Of a DNA stretch of 64,000 nucleotides, positions 62,349 to 64,000 are shown piece by piece. Numbering within the stretch: the stretch's first letter is position 1; every line of letters starts with the position of its first letter. The position numbers and the translations under genes are program-made. Origin of the DNA: Hymenobacter psoromatis (GTDB lineage Bacteria > Bacteroidota > Bacteroidia > Cytophagales > Hymenobacteraceae); contig CP014771.1 in NCBI GenBank assembly GCA_001596155.1, positions 3,410,001 through 3,474,000 of the forward strand, given 5' to 3'. The notes beneath the pieces are model-generated. The model had not been told where the DNA came from. It saw nothing but the letters and a program-made list of their open reading frames with translations, and made no database searches.

Positions 62349-63173
62349 CTATTCCCCTTCGGTGGAGAGCGCCAGGTCTTTTTGGGCGTCCAGCTCGGCC
62401 AGGCGGGCAGTTAGCGCCGCGCGCATATCGGTGTAGGCATCGCGGCCCAGGGCCAGCCGGCGCGGGGCGGGGTTCTGGTCCACTGAGGCTATCATGGCCT
62501 GCACCACTTTAGCGGCATCGCCCTTGATGGGAAACGCCCCGGAGGCTATGGCCCGGCGCACGTCGCCGGCGGGCGTGGGCTCGTACTCGTCCATCACGGG
62601 CGCGCTGACCATGCCGCTGGCGAAGCTGGTTTTGGTGGCTCCCGGTTCCACGATAGTCACGCCGATGTGGAACGGCGCAACTTCCTGAGCGAGCGTATCG
62701 GCGAAGCCTTCGATGCCCCACTTGGTGGCGTGGTAGTAGCTGAAGTTGGGGTAGGTCGTCTGGCCGCCGGCCGAGGAAAGCTGCAAAATCCGGCCGCCGC
62801 CCTGCGCCCGCAGGTGGGGTAGCGCCGCCCGAATAACCCGGATGGAACCCAGCAGGTTGGTATCCAGCTGCTGGCGAATCTGCTCGTCGCTGGCTTCTTC
62901 GCTCGCGCAGTACAGCGCGTACCCCGCGTTGTTGACGATAACATCCACGCGGCCCAACTCAGCGAAGGCGCTGTCCACTACCCGTTGCACGGCCGCCGCA
63001 TCGGTCACGTTGAGCCGGGCTACCCAGAGTCGCTCGCCGTACTGCGCCTGTAATTCAGCGAGTGCTTCGGGCTGGCGCAGGGTGGCCGCCACGCGGTCGC
63101 CGCGCCGCAAAAGTTGTTCTGTCAGCCCCCGGCCGAGGCCCGCTGAGGTGCCGGTAATAAACCACGTTTTCAT
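62349..63173 (-). CDS. SDR family oxidoreductase (classical)
   Basis: 274 aa. TGTSAGLGRGL Rossmann loop (about 6-16), NNAGYALYCASEE, Ser in LQLSSAGGQ, YHATKWGIEGF (Y-x-x-x-K) and PGATKTSF. Resembles short-chain reductases of the uncharacterised oxidoreductase group in Bacteroidota. The start at 63173 gives the family N-terminus. The AraC-type gene immediately upstream on the same strand is probably its regulator or in the same unit. Confidence 0.92.
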   Translation of the reverse strand: MKTWFITGTSAGLGRGLTEQLLRRGDRVAATLRQPEALAELQAQYGERLWVARLNVTDAAAVQRVVDSAFAELGRVDVIVNNAGYALYCASEEASDEQIRQQLDTNLLGSIRVIRAALPHLRAQGGGRILQLSSAGGQTTYPNFSYYHATKWGIEGFADTLAQEVAPFHIGVTIVEPGATKTSFASGMVSAPVMDEYEPTPAGDVRRAIASGAFPIKGDAAKVVQAMIASVDQNPAPRRLALGRDAYTDMRAALTARLAELDAQKDLALSTEGE

Positions 63174-63260
63174 GCGGAGTTGCTTTAAAAAAGTACTCCG
63201 CAAAGGTCCGAGCCCACGCAGCGGGCTCACTGACGATTTTCCAACCAATACTGACCCGAA

Positions 63261-64000
63261 TCAAACCTGGCGCAGCTGCGAGGGCGTGTGCTGGGTGTGG
63301 CGGCGAAAAAACTGCGTGAAGTGCGTCGGCTCCTCGAAGCCTAGGCAGTAGCTGATGTCGGCGATGGGCCAGTCAGTGTGCAGCAGCAGGGCGCGCGCTT
63401 CCTGCACCAGGCGCTCGGCCAGCAGCTGGGTGGTCGAACTGCCGGTTTCCGCTTTCAGCGCGCGGCTCAGGTAGTTGACGTGCACCGCCAGCCGGTCGGC
63501 AAACGCCTGGGCCGTGCGCAGCTCCACCCGCTGAGCCGATGTAAAAATGGGAAACTGCCGGGACAGTAAGTCCTGAAAGGCGGTAGCCAGCCGGGCGCTG
63601 GCCGTAGTGCCGCGTACCGCGGCGGCGGGCATCAGCTTCTGCGCTTCATACACGCAGGTCATCAGGTAGTGAAAGAGCAGCTCGTATTTGTGGGGGTAGG
63701 GCGAATCCTGTTCGGCCAGCATTTTGGTGAAGAAAGGCTCAAAATCAACCTTTTGCGCTGCGGTCAGATAAAAGAACGCGGGCTCGTGCGGAGCAAAAAC
63801 CGGCAGGTCGCCGGGGTGCAGGCGGGTGTGCGTAGGCAGAAAATCGGCGGTAAAGAGGCAGCAGTAACCGTAGGTCGTGGCGCCATTCAGCTCCCAGCTG
63901 TAGGGCTGGTGCGTGTCGGTAAAAACCAGGGCAAACTGCCCGGCCGCCAGGTGCCGCTGCTGGTCAGCGTAGTGATAAGTAGCCGGCCCGGTGGCTGCGG
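63261..64000 (-). CDS. AraC family transcriptional regulator, 5' part outside the window
   Basis: The reading frame is open to the window edge, giving at least 245 residues. A complete C-terminal HTH_18/AraC domain is present (FADRLAVHVNYLSRALKAET and IADISYCLGFEEPTHFTQFF). The N-terminal part (AAGQFALVFTDTHQPYSWEL, HPGDLPVFAPHEPAFFYLT) fits the ligand-binding cupin-like domain. An internal ATG at 63722 is not the start. It precedes the SDR gene in the same direction, suggesting regulation of it. Confidence 0.9.
   Translation of the reverse strand, partial: AATGPATYHYADQQRHLAAGQFALVFTDTHQPYSWELNGATTYGYCCLFTADFLPTHTRLHPGDLPVFAPHEPAFFYLTAAQKVDFEPFFTKMLAEQDSPYPHKYELLFHYLMTCVYEAQKLMPAAAVRGTTASARLATAFQDLLSRQFPIFTSAQRVELRTAQAFADRLAVHVNYLSRALKAETGSSTTQLLAERLVQEARALLLHTDWPIADISYCLGFEEPTHFTQFFRRHTQHTPSQLRQV

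Overview
The window looks like chromosomal DNA of a Hymenobacter-like member of the Bacteroidota (Cytophagales/Hymenobacteraceae). The evidence is high GC; the Bacteroidota order rpmB-rpmG-DUF4295-ftsY; families common in that group (DUF5522, DUF2723, DUF4142, GH3-like adenylating proteins, a YtxJ bacillithiol-system protein, an E1 alpha/beta fusion); and several promoter -7 boxes of the form TAnnTTTG. Assignment to the genus is inference. Both window edges cut through unrelated sequence, and the AraC-type gene at the right end is incomplete.

Layout. 0-8 kb: hflX, an M16 peptidase, a small cytochrome c, a GT4 glycosyltransferase, rfbC and a DUF4142 lipoprotein. 8-12 kb: a TMEM175-like remnant, ytxJ, two small exported proteins and a fused 2-oxoacid dehydrogenase E1. 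12-16 kb: an accessory island with an orphan MNT-type nucleotidyltransferase, a His-rich small protein, the truncated front of a type IIG-like restriction protein, a DUF4928 protein and a C5-cytosine methyltransferase. 16-20 kb: a YgjP-like metallopeptidase, a DUF2723 membrane protein and tRNA-Val. 20-31 kb: a low-GC Fic gene behind a 72-bp perfect palindrome, a TolC/adaptor/RND efflux operon, ArsB, a DUF347 membrane protein and a PepSY-like protein. 31-36 kb: a GH3-like protein, an 11-mer-repeat lipoprotein, tRNA-Asn and a Rieske-like protein. 36-47 kb: ftsY, ribosomal proteins L28 and L33, ridA, rocD, hemB, a toxin-antitoxin pair coupled to a GNAT gene, a SpoU methyltransferase and mutS. 47-55 kb: a TetR/SDR pair, msrA, a methionine aminotransferase plus omega-amidase, MscS, DUF2079 and Uma2. 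55-62 kb: a nucleotide-sugar cluster (acetyltransferase, UDP-HexNAc dehydrogenase, galE, rfbB, a UDP-HexNAc 4-epimerase, rfbA). The window ends with an SDR gene and an AraC-family regulator.

How the genes work together. The 55-62 kb cluster, with rfbC at 6.2 kb, supplies dTDP-sugars and acetamido-uronic acids for surface polysaccharide; rfbD, flippases and most glycosyltransferases are not in the window. The 21.7-27.4 kb operon encodes a complete tripartite efflux pump. The aminotransferase and omega-amidase at 48.8-51.0 kb form a transamination-linked methionine-salvage pair. MutS, HflX and FtsY are housekeeping genes.

The most unusual aspect is the repeat landscape. A G-rich motif (CCCTACCCCC / GGGGGTAGGG) recurs roughly once per kilobase, inside genes, at gene ends as a TAG stop, and in hairpins. 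At least one gene is frameshifted at such a G tract. Many gene junctions carry long hairpins, and two housekeeping proteins (the E1 fusion and MutS) carry in-frame insertions of the same type of low-complexity repeat otherwise found between genes. No CRISPR array, rRNA operon, intact transposon or prophage was seen.
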